Assembly: GCF_015207035.1 (NCBI RefSeq) | Contig: NZ_JADEXQ010000049.1 | Coordinates: 1-46,412 of the forward strand | Source: Romeriopsis navalis LEGE 11480 | GTDB lineage: Bacteria; Cyanobacteriota; Cyanobacteriia; Leptolyngbyales; Leptolyngbyaceae | DNA: 46,412 bases | Reading direction: 5' to 3' | In this document: positions 26,410-35,985 of the stretch, piece by piece | Numbering within the stretch: the stretch's first letter is position 1 | Layout: the number at the start of each line of letters is the position of its first letter | The notes under the pieces: generated by a model | The model's database searches: none | What the model saw: the letters and a program-made list of their open reading frames with translations, nothing else | What the model was told of the DNA's origin: nothing | Made by a program: the position numbers and the translations under genes

Positions 26410-28239
26410 CTACGGCTTGAATACGTAAGGCGAATTAATCGCGGGTACGCGCCCGAGATCGACCAAGGATTGGTAGATCAGTGCCGCCACTTCTGCGCGG
26501 GTTGCTTCGCGATTTGGGCCAAACCGTGCTGGGATGGGATAGTTCACCAAGATCTTCCGCTGCGTGGCGGCGGCGACGGAGTTTTTGGCGTAGTTAGGAA
26601 CGCTGGCTCCGTCGGCGAGTTTGTTGAGCAAACTTTGGTCCGCTGATTGACGGCCATAGCCAATGCCATTGGCGATCGCCACGACAATCTGCACACGGGG
26701 AATCTTTTGCTCAGGCTGAAAGGTGCCGTTGGGATAGCCTGCAAGGTAGCCACCTTTTGAGGCGGTTTGAATCGCGCTGAAGGCCCAGTAGTTTGAACGC
26801 ACATCACCAAAGTTAATCGCCTGGCGAATGGGTGCGGGGGCATAGGCTTTGTTAATCAGCGCGGCAAACTGTGCCCGTGTGACCGGTGCATCAGGCTTGA
26901 ATGAACCATCGGGGAAGCCGCTAATCACGCCTTGAGCTGCCAATGTTTCAATAAATCCCTTGGCCCAGTAGTTGGCGGGCAGATCCTTAAATGTCACCGG
27001 TGCGGGCGTGGGGCTCGGCGAGGGCGAGGGACTTGGCGATGGTGTCGGTGAAGGACTCGGTGTTGGTGTCGGCGAAGGACTCGGTGTTGGTGAAGGACTC
27101 GGTGTTGGTGTCGGCGAAGGACTCGGTGTTGGTGAAGGACTCGGTGTTGGTGTCGGCACTGGCGCCGCAGAAAAGTCTACCGGCCCAGAGATTTTGTCAA
27201 TGTCATTGCCGACGGCGGAAATCTTATTCTTTGTAGCGTTGTAGATATCGTACACGCTAGAGCGGCCACTACTGTTATTGTCGCGGATAATATTGCCACC
27301 ATTGCTGGCGGTTGTGCCAAGGTCAGGGTTGCCGTTGGTGGTAATGACAATGCCGTTCTCTTTGTTTGACGTAATCGCATTGTTGCGTAGAATGGGTCGG
27401 GCGGACCCATTGACATAGATGCCCGAAATGTTCTTAGTGATTTGGTTGTTCTGCAAGACGGTTGTAGCCGTATCGCCGATCGCCAGACCAAAGCCATTGT
27501 CTTGGAAGAGGTTGTTCGCAACGGAGCCAGCGGCAGAGCGAGCGATGGCGACGCCGTTGCCGGAGTTCCCTTGGAAGATATTACTGGCGACGATCGGATT
27601 GCCGGTACCTGTAATAAAAACGCCATCGCGGGCATTCTCGACGAAGGTATTATTCGCAATCACTGGGTTAGTTGACTCAATCCAAATCCCTGAACCACGA
27701 CTTTTGGGGTTAGTCACCGTAACGCCACGCACCACGGAATTGTTCGCCGCCAGAATCGTGACGTTTTGGCTGGCAAATGAGGGGCTAATCACTCTGCCGC
27801 CACCAACAATTACAATGCCTTGGCCTTTGGCTTGCTCATTGCCCAACAGCGTGACATTATCCTTCAGCTTCAATGGGAATTCTTCACCGCTATTCTCGCT
27901 ATAGCTACCGCCGGCTAGCTGAATCACCGTTGGCGTTCCGGCAGTGGCCTGCTGCAATGCGTAGGTGATGGTTTTGAGGGGTGCCGCTTGGGCGCCACGG
28001 CCGCCCGCGTCGGTGCCGAGCGTTGGGTTGACATAGAGGACTGTGGCGCCGACGGGAACCTGCGCCAGTTGGATCGGGCGGTCTCCCCCCGACTGTGCGA
28101 TCGTCACTGGTGATTGCCCGAAGGTCAGTACGACACCGGTTGCCACGGCCAAACTTGATAGGGCGAGTGGACGGAAGACACGGCGGACCGATGGCGCTGT
28201 GTGAGATTGTTTATTGGAAGTAGAACCCTGAATCGGCAT
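26410..28239 (-). CDS. Surface protein: DUF1565/right-handed beta-helix plus C-terminal SLH domains
   Basis: A 609-residue exported protein. A signal peptide or anchor at about 22-52 (basic stretch, then [17 protein letters not shown]) is followed by a DUF1565 start ([15 protein letters not shown]). Parallel beta-helix repeats follow (about 110-345), rich in NNTF, NNLFQDN and NNQITKN asparagine ladders of the pectate-lyase/NosD type. A Pro-Ser-Thr linker comes next (about 350-405). Three SLH repeats fill the rest ([35 protein letters not shown]; a third ending in [13 protein letters not shown]). SLH domains bind peptidoglycan-linked polymers. The helix probably binds or processes a polysaccharide, though no catalytic residues are evident. 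The ATG at 28239 has GAAAGG about 11 nt upstream. The frame is open to 28326. Confidence 0.88.
   Translation of the reverse strand: MPIQGSTSNKQSHTAPSVRRVFRPLALSSLAVATGVVLTFGQSPVTIAQSGGDRPIQLAQVPVGATVLYVNPTLGTDAGGRGAQAAPLKTITYALQQATAGTPTVIQLAGGSYSENSGEEFPLKLKDNVTLLGNEQAKGQGIVIVGGGRVISPSFASQNVTILAANNSVVRGVTVTNPKSRGSGIWIESTNPVIANNTFVENARDGVFITGTGNPIVASNIFQGNSGNGVAIARSAAGSVANNLFQDNGFGLAIGDTATTVLQNNQITKNISGIYVNGSARPILRNNAITSNKENGIVITTNGNPDLGTTASNGGNIIRDNNSSGRSSVYDIYNATKNKISAVGNDIDKISGPVDFSAAPVPTPTPSPSPTPSPSPTPTPSPSPTPSPSPTPTPSPSPTPSPSPSPSPSPTPAPVTFKDLPANYWAKGFIETLAAQGVISGFPDGSFKPDAPVTRAQFAALINKAYAPAPIRQAINFGDVRSNYWAFSAIQTASKGGYLAGYPNGTFQPEQKIPRVQIVVAIANGIGYGRQSADQSLLNKLADGASVPNYAKNSVAAATQRKILVNYPIPARFGPNREATRAEVAALIYQSLVDLGRVPAINSPYVFKP
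27065..27157 (-). repeat. 42-bp in-frame tandem repeat coding for the Pro-Ser-Thr linker
   Basis: Perfect copies of a 42-bp unit start at 27065 and 27107, with a 9-nt partial third at 27149. Each unit encodes 14 residues of Pro alternating with Ser/Thr between the beta-helix and the SLH domains. The identical DNA implies recent slippage and probable length polymorphism. Confidence 0.85.
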
Positions 28240-28461
28240 GGCGTTCGAACCTTTCGTAGTGTTTGCGAGCGTTAGCGTTGAGATTTTAACGTGGATGACC
28301 GGATTCGGCGCGTTGGAGTTCCGCAATTCTCTCGAATTGGTTCAGGGACGGTAACAGATCTTCACGCTTGGTTAAGAAATAGCCGTTACTTCCGTATATC
28401 CACCAGTTAGCGCGATAGGTTGAAAAATAAGCGCTACAGGATAATTTAGGACGTTGACGAT

Positions 28462-28818
28462 ATGAGTGATTTTCATGACTGTTTAACTCGCAAAGTTGCC
28501 CAAGTGACGATCGGTGAGTTTAAGCCGGGATGTTTTGAGCAAGCGCAGCAGCTCTACCATGAAGCGGTTTCGACTTACGCGGATGGATTTGACGGCGCAT
28601 ATTTGCTACGGGACGGGAATTCCGATCGCGGGATGTCAATCATCTTGTGGCAAAGCGAAGCGGCCAAGCAGGCGAATCAAAACGAATTGCATGACACGAT
28701 TTTGCAGAAGATGGCCCCACTCTTCATCGAGCGGCCCCAAAACCATCACTATGATGTGGTGAGCGAAATCCCCGGTAATCCCGCCAAAGTGAAAAAGAAG
28801 GAACTGGCGATCGCATAG
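28462..28818 (+). CDS. ABM-like dimeric alpha/beta-barrel small protein
   Basis: A 118-residue cytosolic protein. The pattern VAQVTIGEFKPGCFEQAQQLYHEA, then GAYLLRDGNSDRGMSIILWQSEAA, then a helix and HHYDVVSEI, is the strand-helix-strand-strand order of antibiotic-biosynthesis-monooxygenase-like ferredoxin folds. Members range from haem-degrading and quinone-oxidising enzymes to proteins with no known activity. No diagnostic active-site residues let me choose. It lies 136 nt before pyrF with HIP1 sequences in the gap. Whether they share a transcript is unclear. The tail KVKKKELAIA is basic. Confidence 0.65.
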   Translation: MSDFHDCLTRKVAQVTIGEFKPGCFEQAQQLYHEAVSTYADGFDGAYLLRDGNSDRGMSIILWQSEAAKQANQNELHDTILQKMAPLFIERPQNHHYDVVSEIPGNPAKVKKKELAIA

Positions 28819-28954
28819 GTTGAGCTGGGCGATCGCGTTTCGCCGGACTTGTTGATTGAGCCGAATTTGCAGTGAGCGATGACTTGGCAGAAGCGGCATT
28901 CTCCCCCATGCTGAATAGGGTAATTTACTCGATTTTGCGTGGGGAGTTGGAGTA

Positions 28955-29686
28955 ATGCGGTCTGCCAATCTTGCACCAGCTGAGCGGATTATTGTGCCGT
29001 TAGATGTGCCGACGGTCGAAGCGGCGGTGGCATTGATCGATCGCTTACCGCAAGTCACGTTTTGGAAAGTGGGTTTGGAATTGTTCGTCAGTAGTGGGGC
29101 GAGCGTCCTGCAAGTACTGAAGCAGCGGCATAAACGAATTTTTCTCGATCTGAAATTGCATGATATTCCCAATACTGTTGCGGGTGCGGCGGCGGCGGCG
29201 GCCCGGTATGGTGTGGATTTGCTGACGGTGCATGCCACAAATGGCAGCGCGGGATTGGCGACGGCACAAACGGCGGCGACCGATGCGGCGACGGCAGCGG
29301 GCTTGATGCCACCCCAGATTATTGCCGTGACGGTGCTCACGAGTATTGATGCGCGGACGTTGGCCTTTGAATTAAAAGTGCCGATCGAATTGCCAGAGTA
29401 TGCGTTGAATTTAGCGATGTTGGCCCGTGATAGTGGGTTGGCCGGGGCGGTCTGTTCGCCCCAAGAGGCATCGCAGCTACGGGATGTCTGTGGCCGTGAT
29501 TTTGTGTTGGTTTGTCCGGGCGTGCGTCCTAGTTGGGCGATAAAGGGTGATCAAAAGCGCGTGATGACTCCGGCAGCGGCGTTGGCGGCGGGGGCTGATT
29601 ACTTAGTGATTGGGCGGCCAATTACAGCAGCAGCGGATCCGGTAGCGGCATTTGAGCGAATTTGCGGGGAGCTGGAGTTGTCATGA
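28955..29686 (+). CDS. pyrF: Orotidine 5'-phosphate decarboxylase
   Basis: Decarboxylates OMP to UMP, the last step of de novo pyrimidine synthesis. The 243-residue TIM barrel shows IIVPLDVP at about 13-20, the phosphate-side WKVGLEL, and the catalytic D-x-K-x-x-D array in [12 protein letters not shown] at about residues 66-77. [10 protein letters not shown] and the phosphate-gripping CPGVRPSW and YLVIGRPIT loops complete the fold. The ATG is preceded by GGGGAGTTGGAG. The length is normal for the short bacterial type. Its TGA stop overlaps the ATG of the next gene (ATGA), so those two are translationally coupled. Confidence 0.96.
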   Translation: MRSANLAPAERIIVPLDVPTVEAAVALIDRLPQVTFWKVGLELFVSSGASVLQVLKQRHKRIFLDLKLHDIPNTVAGAAAAAARYGVDLLTVHATNGSAGLATAQTAATDAATAAGLMPPQIIAVTVLTSIDARTLAFELKVPIELPEYALNLAMLARDSGLAGAVCSPQEASQLRDVCGRDFVLVCPGVRPSWAIKGDQKRVMTPAAALAAGADYLVIGRPITAAADPVAAFERICGELELS

Positions 29687-30216
29687 TGTGGTTTTTATCT
29701 CCTCCCAGTTTGATGGCACCGGCGATCGTCGTTGCCGCGTCGTCGCCATCGCCAGTGATGATTGCCCGCCGGACCTGTCCAACCGATATCACGCAACTAA
29801 CGCCGCAATTATTACGAGATTTGCCGAGTTATGCGAATCGGGTGATCGTTCGGAGTCGCTCCGTTGAGCAACTCAATTCGATGCCCATTGTGGTGTTGGC
29901 TGGGCAAGCCGAGTATGCACCGTTGCCCGTGGTGGCTGAAAAGTCCGCAAGTGATCCAAATTTGCGCCAAATCTTCTTCACGACGCTGGAACGACAGCGG
30001 GTGGGAAAGCAGCTGCGTGCACTGCAACAGTACCATTGGCTATTAATCACACCGACTTCGACGGGCTGGCAAATTGTTTTAAGTTACACTCGTACGGGTG
30101 CCTATCCTCAAGCAAGTTGGCCCGTCACACCCCCGCGGGAAAGTAGCCAAGGGCCGATCGCCCAAGCTGCGAAATTGTGGTTCCGTGACTGTCATGCGGG
30201 TGCGGTCCGATCGTGA
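29683..30216 (+). CDS. Hypothetical exported protein coupled to pyrF
   Basis: A 177-residue protein that starts inside the pyrF stop codon (ATGA overlap at 29683-29686). An N-terminal hydrophobic stretch ([19 protein letters not shown]) looks like a short signal peptide or anchor. The rest has the pattern [34 protein letters not shown], and a final helix-strand region with [20 protein letters not shown] do not recognise a catalytic domain. It resembles cyanobacterial conserved hypothetical proteins. A role linked to pyrimidine synthesis is not implied by the coupling. Confidence 0.7.
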   Translation: MMWFLSPPSLMAPAIVVAASSPSPVMIARRTCPTDITQLTPQLLRDLPSYANRVIVRSRSVEQLNSMPIVVLAGQAEYAPLPVVAEKSASDPNLRQIFFTTLERQRVGKQLRALQQYHWLLITPTSTGWQIVLSYTRTGAYPQASWPVTPPRESSQGPIAQAAKLWFRDCHAGAVRS

Positions 30217-30353
30217 AAAAGTCCATTCTAGGGGCGGGATTTCTGCGGCGTTCTGAATTTCATGCACTACCATAAGTAGGCTTTTTTAAAGCCGACACGG
30301 CATCTTGTGAGCATTCGGCTGACTTCGATGGATGAAATTGTGACAGGTGCAGC

Positions 30354-30998
30354 ATGGCAATTGGCGATCGGCAACTTAAAATTTTGCAAGTTATTCACGC
30401 TGGCCACACCACGGGTGACGCGATTGTTGATGCGATGAATTCATCGCCCCAAATGCTGAGTCACTATATTGCCCAGATGGTTGAAGATGGCTATATCAAA
30501 GCGGCGCGGCTCTACGATAACGAACTGCGTGATTTTGTGGTGGTGCGGGCTTCCTTGACGCCTGATGGTGAGGCGGTATTAGCACAAATGGCCCAAACGA
30601 CGCCGACCGTCGCTGTTGCCCAACCATCACCCGCCGCGTCAGCAAATACGCCGCCGCAACTGGTGGCTAGTGCCAGATCAGACGCAACCGGCGCGGCGGC
30701 TGATGTTGTCACGGATTACAGCTTGGTTGGGGATAGCTTACGCACCCTCACCACCTTAATCGCCGAACTGCCACCGGATTGGCGTGATCTGGCGGCAGTT
30801 TACCTGGACGATTTGCAAGCGGAAATCAATATTGCGTACCGACGCCGACCAATTCGGATACGTGCTTATTTCTTGGCTTTACTGCGGATGGTTTTGCCGG
30901 TGGTGCCGCAGTTGCCGCATGGGGATAATTTTGTTCAACAGGCGCGTTTGTTATCCCGAGAATTAGGGATTCCGGTAAAGTTGCCCGGTGATGACTGA
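30354..30998 (+). CDS. Hypothetical protein with N-terminal winged-helix-like domain
   Basis: A 214-residue protein. Residues 1-80 (LKILQVIHAGHTTGDAIVDAM, then MLSHYIAQMVEDGYIKAARLYD) read like a MarR/DprA-style winged helix with a recognition helix and a wing. A low-complexity Ala/Pro/Thr linker (about 83-118) follows. The C-terminal region (about 120-214) is helical with basic segments (YRRRPIRIRAYFLALLRMV), perhaps for protein or nucleic-acid contacts. I do not recognise the C-terminal part. It could be a DNA-binding regulator, but binding is unproven. It ends 18 nt before the stop of the convergent methyltransferase gene. Confidence 0.65.
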   Translation: MAIGDRQLKILQVIHAGHTTGDAIVDAMNSSPQMLSHYIAQMVEDGYIKAARLYDNELRDFVVVRASLTPDGEAVLAQMAQTTPTVAVAQPSPAASANTPPQLVASARSDATGAAADVVTDYSLVGDSLRTLTTLIAELPPDWRDLAAVYLDDLQAEINIAYRRRPIRIRAYFLALLRMVLPVVPQLPHGDNFVQQARLLSRELGIPVKLPGDD

Positions 30999-31015
30999 GG
31001 TTGAATGCGGGTGCC

Positions 31016-31705
31016 TTAACGATCATTCGGTGTGTGAATGCGGAGCATTTGATTTCCCCCCCTTTGGAACTCATACTCAACTGTGATGATGTCCGCTTGC
31101 TTGCCGAGCTGTGTTGCCAGGGCGATCATGGGGGCAAGATGGGGCGATCGTTGATTGTCCAGCGTCAGTAGCGGAAATATCCGGACTTCGGCGGCGACAC
31201 GGAGGAGTGTTTGAAGCGCGGCTTGATGAAATTCAGCGTTGAGCTGCTGAGCATAGAGCAATAAAAAGTGCGAACAAAGGCATAAATCAAATTGTTGATC
31301 GTTAAACATCGGTAATTTTGGCAGGGCTGCCGCGATGTAGCGTTTGGCCTGGCGGCCTTGGGCGTAATCCGCTAGAAACTGTTCCATTGATGCCAGCCGC
31401 GATCGGCCAAGTTCATCAGGACTTTGAAATGTCTTCCAAATGTATTCATCGGGCTGTGCTTTTACCTGGGATATGATGGAGTTGTAAGTCGCTTCTACTC
31501 GTTGCCGGATTTGGGCAGCGGAAAATTCATAGATTGGGTCAATTGATATTACGTCATGGCCTAATTGATGCATTTCGGTATTGAAGCTCGCTGGGCCATC
31601 CCCACAGCCGAGAATTCTGCCCCCTAAGTCGGATTCAGAGAGTGTAAACATCTGCTGATATTCCGTTAAATTACGTCCCCAAGGGACGACTTCATGGAGT
31701 CGCAT
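31016..31705 (-). CDS. SAM-dependent methyltransferase-like protein
   Basis: A 229-residue cytosolic protein. RILGCGDGPASFNTEMHQLGHDVISIDPIYEF at about 31-62 is a class I methyltransferase motif I followed by the acidic ribose-binding Asp (ISIDP). FDLCLCSHFLLLY at about 138-150 is the motif IV position. The GCGDGPASF loop is that of a family seen beside core genes in many cyanobacteria, whose substrates I cannot name. The middle region (about 62-120), rich in Gln and Arg, replaces the usual helix pair. The start MRLHEVVPWGRNLTEY is typical of those proteins. Confidence 0.7.
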   Translation of the reverse strand: MRLHEVVPWGRNLTEYQQMFTLSESDLGGRILGCGDGPASFNTEMHQLGHDVISIDPIYEFSAAQIRQRVEATYNSIISQVKAQPDEYIWKTFQSPDELGRSRLASMEQFLADYAQGRQAKRYIAAALPKLPMFNDQQFDLCLCSHFLLLYAQQLNAEFHQAALQTLLRVAAEVRIFPLLTLDNQRSPHLAPMIALATQLGKQADIITVEYEFQRGGNQMLRIHTPNDR

Positions 31706-32053
31706 GGCTGATTTTGGGCTGTGGTGAACTCTGTGTTGGATGTGGATGCAATGGCTGGGTCTAGCAAAGGCGATGGGATCGAATTTGTGCCACTAACCGC
31801 ATTGCCATGTAGTATGACAGCCCAATGATCGGACTAGCCGATCGCAACGGCGCTAAATCTCAGCCTAAGCTAGATATACGCGTCATCATCATCGAATTTG
31901 CATAAGCCGATTGCCTCCGGCGTTATGCCAAATCAGCCTCCTGGCAAACGCCTTGTGGCACTTTAATCAACGTTCTTGCAATGATTCCCGGTCCCCTCAA
32001 ACTGCAAGCGACGATATCGAATTTAGAGCGTTTATCGATTTGGAGCAATCGGA
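31706..32053. other. Intergenic region between the methyltransferase and TPR genes
   Basis: About 350 nt between divergent genes. It contains one notable hairpin, GCATAAGCCG at 31900-31909 paired with CGGCGTTATGC at 31918-31928 (one bulged base). No gene was found. Promoters for both flanking genes are expected here but not assigned. TGGAG lies about 8 nt before the ATG at 32054. Confidence 0.4.
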
Positions 32054-33136
32054 ATGAATATCAATCAAAGTATTGGCCTAATGACGCTTGCTGGGATCGC
32101 TGCTGTGGCGATCGGGCCGACCGTGTTGAAAGGTGAAAACCCCTTGGCCCTGAGTCCAAATATAGCGGCACCCGTGACCCAGCCGATTAATCAGCCAGAG
32201 GTGAAAACCCCCGCAAAATCTGTGATGCCGGAAGTGGCGGCGCAAGATCCCCTAGATAATATCCTGCAAGAATTCAATCAGACGGCAAAGCGTCCGTCGG
32301 CGCTTGCCCCCATGGAGGAGGGATCGGAGTCGATCCAGTTAGCGCAAGCTGGTAGTGATCAAGCTCCCAACAGTGCGCGTTCATTGTTTCGGCAGGGAGT
32401 GCGGTCGTTGAAGGCGAAGCAGTATCGCGATGCCATTGAGGCTTTCCAGAACTCGATTGATCAAAATCCGAAAGTGCCAGCGGCGCATTTTAACTTAGGG
32501 CTTGCCCACTCCATCTTGCGGGAATATGATGATGCGATCGCCAGTTTCCAACAAGCGATTCGCTTGCGGCCAAAATACTACAAAGCCTGGCTCCAATTAG
32601 GTCGTGTGCTTGGTCGGCAGCGGCAGTATCAAAAAGCGATTGTTTCCTTGCAGCGGGCGGCGAAGCTACAACCGCGAAAGGGGATGCCCCATATTGAACA
32701 GGGCATTGTGTATCGTCGCCAAAAGCGATATACCGCGGCACTTTCGGCTTTGCGTCGGGCAATCCGACTGCGGCCGCAGGATGGGCGTGCCCATGCCTTG
32801 CTTGGGTCAACCTACAATCGGCTGAAGCGTGAAAGCGCGGCAATTCCGGTGCTGCAGAAAGCGGTGCGACTAGGCAGCAAATCCATGAGCACCTATCTCG
32901 ATTTGGGGATCGCTTATTACAATACCAAGCAATTTTCCAAAGCGGCGGTGAACTATAAGCGGGTGACTCAGCTCGCACCCAAATTTGCTACGGGTCATGC
33001 TTATTTAGGGGATGCCTATTTACGCAGTGGTCAAGCGACACAGGCGATCGATGCCTATGAAGCCGCATTGCGCATTGATCCGAATAATCGCACTGCGAAG
33101 AAAGGTATTGGTGTGGCCCGGTCTAAAACCTTTTAG
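32054..33136 (+). CDS. TPR-repeat protein, probably exported or membrane-anchored
   Basis: A 360-residue protein. Residues 1-25 (IGLMTLAGIAAVAIGPTVL) look like a signal or anchor. A disordered Pro-rich region follows (to about 105). From about residue 112 at least six TPR motifs run to the end, each with the W/L-G-Y-A-F-A-P pattern: AIEAFQNSIDQNPKVPAAHF, AIASFQQAIRLRPKYYKAWL, AIVSLQRAAKLQPRKGMPHI, LSALRRAIRLRPQDGRAHAL and so on. TPR superhelices bind other proteins. The partner is unknown. The last repeats (AYLGDAYLRSGQATQAIDAYE) closely match those of the smaller TPR gene at 33270, so the two are related. Confidence 0.82.
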   Translation: MNINQSIGLMTLAGIAAVAIGPTVLKGENPLALSPNIAAPVTQPINQPEVKTPAKSVMPEVAAQDPLDNILQEFNQTAKRPSALAPMEEGSESIQLAQAGSDQAPNSARSLFRQGVRSLKAKQYRDAIEAFQNSIDQNPKVPAAHFNLGLAHSILREYDDAIASFQQAIRLRPKYYKAWLQLGRVLGRQRQYQKAIVSLQRAAKLQPRKGMPHIEQGIVYRRQKRYTAALSALRRAIRLRPQDGRAHALLGSTYNRLKRESAAIPVLQKAVRLGSKSMSTYLDLGIAYYNTKQFSKAAVNYKRVTQLAPKFATGHAYLGDAYLRSGQATQAIDAYEAALRIDPNNRTAKKGIGVARSKTF

Positions 33137-33187
33137 GCGTGAACTAAACTTGCTGGCTACTGCCGTGGTCACTAGTCGAATAATGGG

Positions 33188-33225
33188 TTGGGGCAGATGG
33201 GTCACAAACTCTCCTGATGCCCCAA
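33188..33225. other. Hairpin between the two TPR genes
   Basis: TTGGGGCA at 33188-33195 pairs with TGCCCCAA at 33218-33225, loop 22 nt, without a T tract. It may slow or partly end transcription between the two TPR genes. Confidence 0.4.
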
Positions 33226-33269
33226 CACCAGGGGTGTAATTTAAAAAACTTCTACCAAAGAACTTACGA

Positions 33270-33971
33270 ATGTTAATGCGTCAATCCGTCAGGGTGTTTA
33301 CGATTGCAGCAGTTGCCTTTGCCATGTCCATTCCGACAATGGCGACTGCCAGGGCGTATAAAGTCCGCCGAAGTTCCCCGACTTCCGTGGCCCAAGCTGC
33401 CAAGCCATCGAACCAGCGAGCGCTATGGCGTCTTGCCCTCGCCGACTATCGAAATAAGCGGTTTCAGTCAGCGGTTGATCGACTGGAAAAGCTGGTGCCG
33501 ATTTATCCAAACGTCTACGATATGCGAATTTTGTTGGGGGGATCTTATTTTGAATTGAAGCAATATGCCCCCGCAATGCAGCAGTTTCAGCAGGCGACGC
33601 AGATCAAGCCAAAATCAGCGGCGGCTTGGCGTTTACTTGGGGCGTCTCATAATCGGTTGAAGCAATATCCCAAGTCGATCGTTGCGTTTTCCCAAGCGTT
33701 GACGTTGGCCCCGAATAACGCCGATGCCCATTTGGGGTTAGGGGTTGCTTATTACAACCAGAAGCAATCAACAAAGGCCGTCAAGCATTATAAGCGCTAT
33801 ACCGAATTGCGTCCGCAGCGGGCCTTAGGACATGCTTATTTGGGTGATGCCTATCGTCGGACGAAGCAGTTAGAAGCGGCGATCGCCGCTTATCAAAAGG
33901 CATTATCGATCGATGCGAATAATGCGATCGCAAAACAGGGGTTGAGTAATCTCACTGCCCGGCCGCGATAG
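33270..33971 (+). CDS. TPR-repeat protein
   Basis: A 233-residue protein with a signal-like N-terminus (VRVFTIAAVAFAMSIPTMATARA, about 6-28), so probably periplasmic or thylakoid-lumenal. About five TPR units follow from residue 50: RLALADYRNKRFQSAVDRLE, ILLGGSYFELKQYAPAMQQF, LLGASHNRLKQYPKSIVAFS, LGLGVAYYNQKQSTKAVKHY and AYLGDAYRRTKQLEAAIAAY. The last two units align closely with the end of the protein at 32054-33136, pointing to duplication. The binding partner is unknown. A strong terminator follows 50 nt after the stop. Confidence 0.82.
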   Translation: MLMRQSVRVFTIAAVAFAMSIPTMATARAYKVRRSSPTSVAQAAKPSNQRALWRLALADYRNKRFQSAVDRLEKLVPIYPNVYDMRILLGGSYFELKQYAPAMQQFQQATQIKPKSAAAWRLLGASHNRLKQYPKSIVAFSQALTLAPNNADAHLGLGVAYYNQKQSTKAVKHYKRYTELRPQRALGHAYLGDAYRRTKQLEAAIAAYQKALSIDANNAIAKQGLSNLTARPR

Positions 33972-34021
33972 TCCTGGACTGGTGGGGGACACCTCCCACT
34001 AAATCTATCTGAGTCGTTGAG

Positions 34022-34056
34022 CGGTTAGCATCAGATCTGGTGCTAACCGTTTTTTT
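34022..34056 (+). terminator. Rho-independent terminator after the TPR gene
   Basis: The stem CGGTTAGCA at 34022-34030 pairs with TGCTAACCG at 34041-34049, followed by seven T residues at 34050-34056. Lies 50 nt past the stop of the TPR gene. Confidence 0.9.
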
Positions 34057-34071
34057 GATGGGGTTCTCAGG

Positions 34072-35985
34072 TTAAATCAGTTCGGCGAGTTCCATCCAGC
34101 GTTCAGTGGACTGTTCAATTTCGGTTTCTAATGTTGCCAATCGTTCGGTCATTGCTTGTAATTCGCTGTAGCCTTCGGGGGGATTTTCGTAGAGCTGTTT
34201 CTCCAGTTTGGTTTTTTCGGCTTCGAGTTCGGGGATCGTGGCTTCGAGTTGCTCATATTCGCGCTTTTCCTTGTAAGACAATCGACGCGGTTGATGACTG
34301 CTCGCTGATGGTGTTTTTGCCGGTGTGGCAATTACCTTCTTTTCTGTGGGTGTTGCGGACTCCGCAGCAGCGGTCGCCGCTGCCTTTTTGTAATCCAGAT
34401 AGACGGAGTAGTTGCCGGGATATTGCTGAATATTGCCGCCCGGTTGCAATTCGAAAATTGTTTGAACCGTGCGATCGAGAAAATAGCGATCGTGGGATAC
34501 CACAATCACGCAACCATTAAACTCTTCCAGGTACTCTTCCAACACCGATAGAGTTTGGACATCTAAATCGTTTGTCGGCTCGTCCAGGATCAGAACATTG
34601 GGGGCACCCATGAGAACTTTGAGCAAGAATAATCGCCGTTTTTCACCCCCGGAAAGTTTGCCGATCGGGGCGTACTGCTGATTGGGTGTAAACAAAAATC
34701 GCTCTAACATCTGTGACGCGGTAATCACCGAGCCATCGGCGGTTTTGACTAATTCGGCCACCTCCTTCAGATATTCAATCACCCGTTGGTTCGCATACTT
34801 TGCGTCTTCTAAATCCTCGGAATGCTGATCAAAATAACCGAAATGAATCGTGCTCCCAATATCGACGGTGCCAGAATCAGCTTCCGTGCGGCCGGTGATG
34901 ATATTCATCAGGGTTGATTTGCCCGCACCATTGCCGCCGATAATGCCGATGCGATCGTCCGGATTAAACAGATACGAGAAATCCTGAATTAATATGCGTT
35001 CCCCGTAGGCTTTGGTGATGTGTTCCAGCTCCACGACTTTTTTGCCGATGCGGCGTCCGACGGTGGAGATTTCAACTTTGCCTTGGGTTTCTTTAAATTC
35101 CCGCTCGCGCATTTCTCCAATCCGATCAATACGCGCTTTCTGCTTTGTACTCCGAGCCTTGGCCCCGCGCTGCAGCCAAGCCAATTCTCGGCGTAAGACG
35201 CCTTTAAGTTTTTGCTGAGTACTGGCGACTGATGCTTCAGCATCGGCTTTCTTGCCCAAGTAGTAGGAATAGTTGCCGTCGTAGCTGTAGAGATCGCCTC
35301 GATCGATTTCCAAAATCCGATTGGTCACGCGATCAAGAAAATAGCGATCGTGGGTAATTAACAACAGTGCGCCCTGGTAACGGGCCAAATAATTCTGTAA
35401 CCACTCGACGGAATTGGCATCTAAATGGTTTGTTGGTTCATCCATTAGCAAGATGTCCGGCTGCGCCAGTAAGGCCGCTGCAATCGCGATGCGTTTGCGA
35501 TAACCGCCGGATAAGGTGCCGACCTTGACGCTAAAATCCTGGATGCCCAATTTACTCAGTACAATTTTTGCCTGGGTTTCCAATTCCCAAGCACCCGTCG
35601 TTTCCATGCGCTCATTCAAGCTAGCTAGTCGATCGAGCAGTTGATCCGTCGGGGCGCTAGCGAGTTGTTCGGAAACCGCTTCGTATTCCTTCACGAGGGC
35701 CATCTGTTCGCCGCTATCGGCAAAGACTTGTTCCAGGACGGTGTGCTCGCCATCCATTTCTGGTTGTTGCGGCAGATAGACAGTTCGGATCCCATTACCG
35801 GTTTCAATGTTGCCCCCATCGGCTGGTTCAAGGCCAGCCAACATTTTGAGCAGGGTCGATTTCCCTGACCCATTGGTGCCAATTAGCCCGACCCGATCGC
35901 TCGAATCGACACTAAAGCTGCTATCCCGCAGGATTTCCTTAATGCCAAAATCCTTGCGTAAGGATCGTACGGATAAAACACCCAT
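34072..35985 (-). CDS. ABC-F family ATP-binding protein
   Basis: A 637-residue cytosolic protein with two ABC ATPase domains in tandem and no membrane domain, the ABC-F layout of ribosome-associated factors (Uup, EttA and relatives). Domain 1 has Walker A GTNGSGKST (about 36-44), signature LSGGYRKR and Walker B LLMDEPTNHLD. Domain 2 has GGNGAGKST, signature LSGGEKRR and LILDEPTNDLD. The interdomain linker is short and helical. The C-terminus (about 550-637) is a coiled-coil arm (EKREYEQLEATIPELEAEKTKLEKQ) as in Uup, suggesting nucleic-acid contact. I prefer the ATG at 35985. A GTG at 36003 is also possible. Confidence 0.9.
   Translation of the reverse strand: MGVLSVRSLRKDFGIKEILRDSSFSVDSSDRVGLIGTNGSGKSTLLKMLAGLEPADGGNIETGNGIRTVYLPQQPEMDGEHTVLEQVFADSGEQMALVKEYEAVSEQLASAPTDQLLDRLASLNERMETTGAWELETQAKIVLSKLGIQDFSVKVGTLSGGYRKRIAIAAALLAQPDILLMDEPTNHLDANSVEWLQNYLARYQGALLLITHDRYFLDRVTNRILEIDRGDLYSYDGNYSYYLGKKADAEASVASTQQKLKGVLRRELAWLQRGAKARSTKQKARIDRIGEMREREFKETQGKVEISTVGRRIGKKVVELEHITKAYGERILIQDFSYLFNPDDRIGIIGGNGAGKSTLMNIITGRTEADSGTVDIGSTIHFGYFDQHSEDLEDAKYANQRVIEYLKEVAELVKTADGSVITASQMLERFLFTPNQQYAPIGKLSGGEKRRLFLLKVLMGAPNVLILDEPTNDLDVQTLSVLEEYLEEFNGCVIVVSHDRYFLDRTVQTIFELQPGGNIQQYPGNYSVYLDYKKAAATAAAESATPTEKKVIATPAKTPSASSHQPRRLSYKEKREYEQLEATIPELEAEKTKLEKQLYENPPEGYSELQAMTERLATLETEIEQSTERWMELAELI

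Noticed and set aside
27065-27157. Possible CRISPR array from the tandem repeats
   Set aside because: The units are contiguous without spacers and lie in frame in a coding region. No cas genes are present.
26972-27244. Plus-strand Gly/Val-rich open frame opposite the SLH protein
   Set aside because: It is the antisense of the Pro-Ser-Thr linker repeats and has no independent support.
30279-30293. GGCTTT-TTT-AAAGCC hairpin as a terminator
   Set aside because: The stem is short and A/T-rich and is not followed by a T tract.
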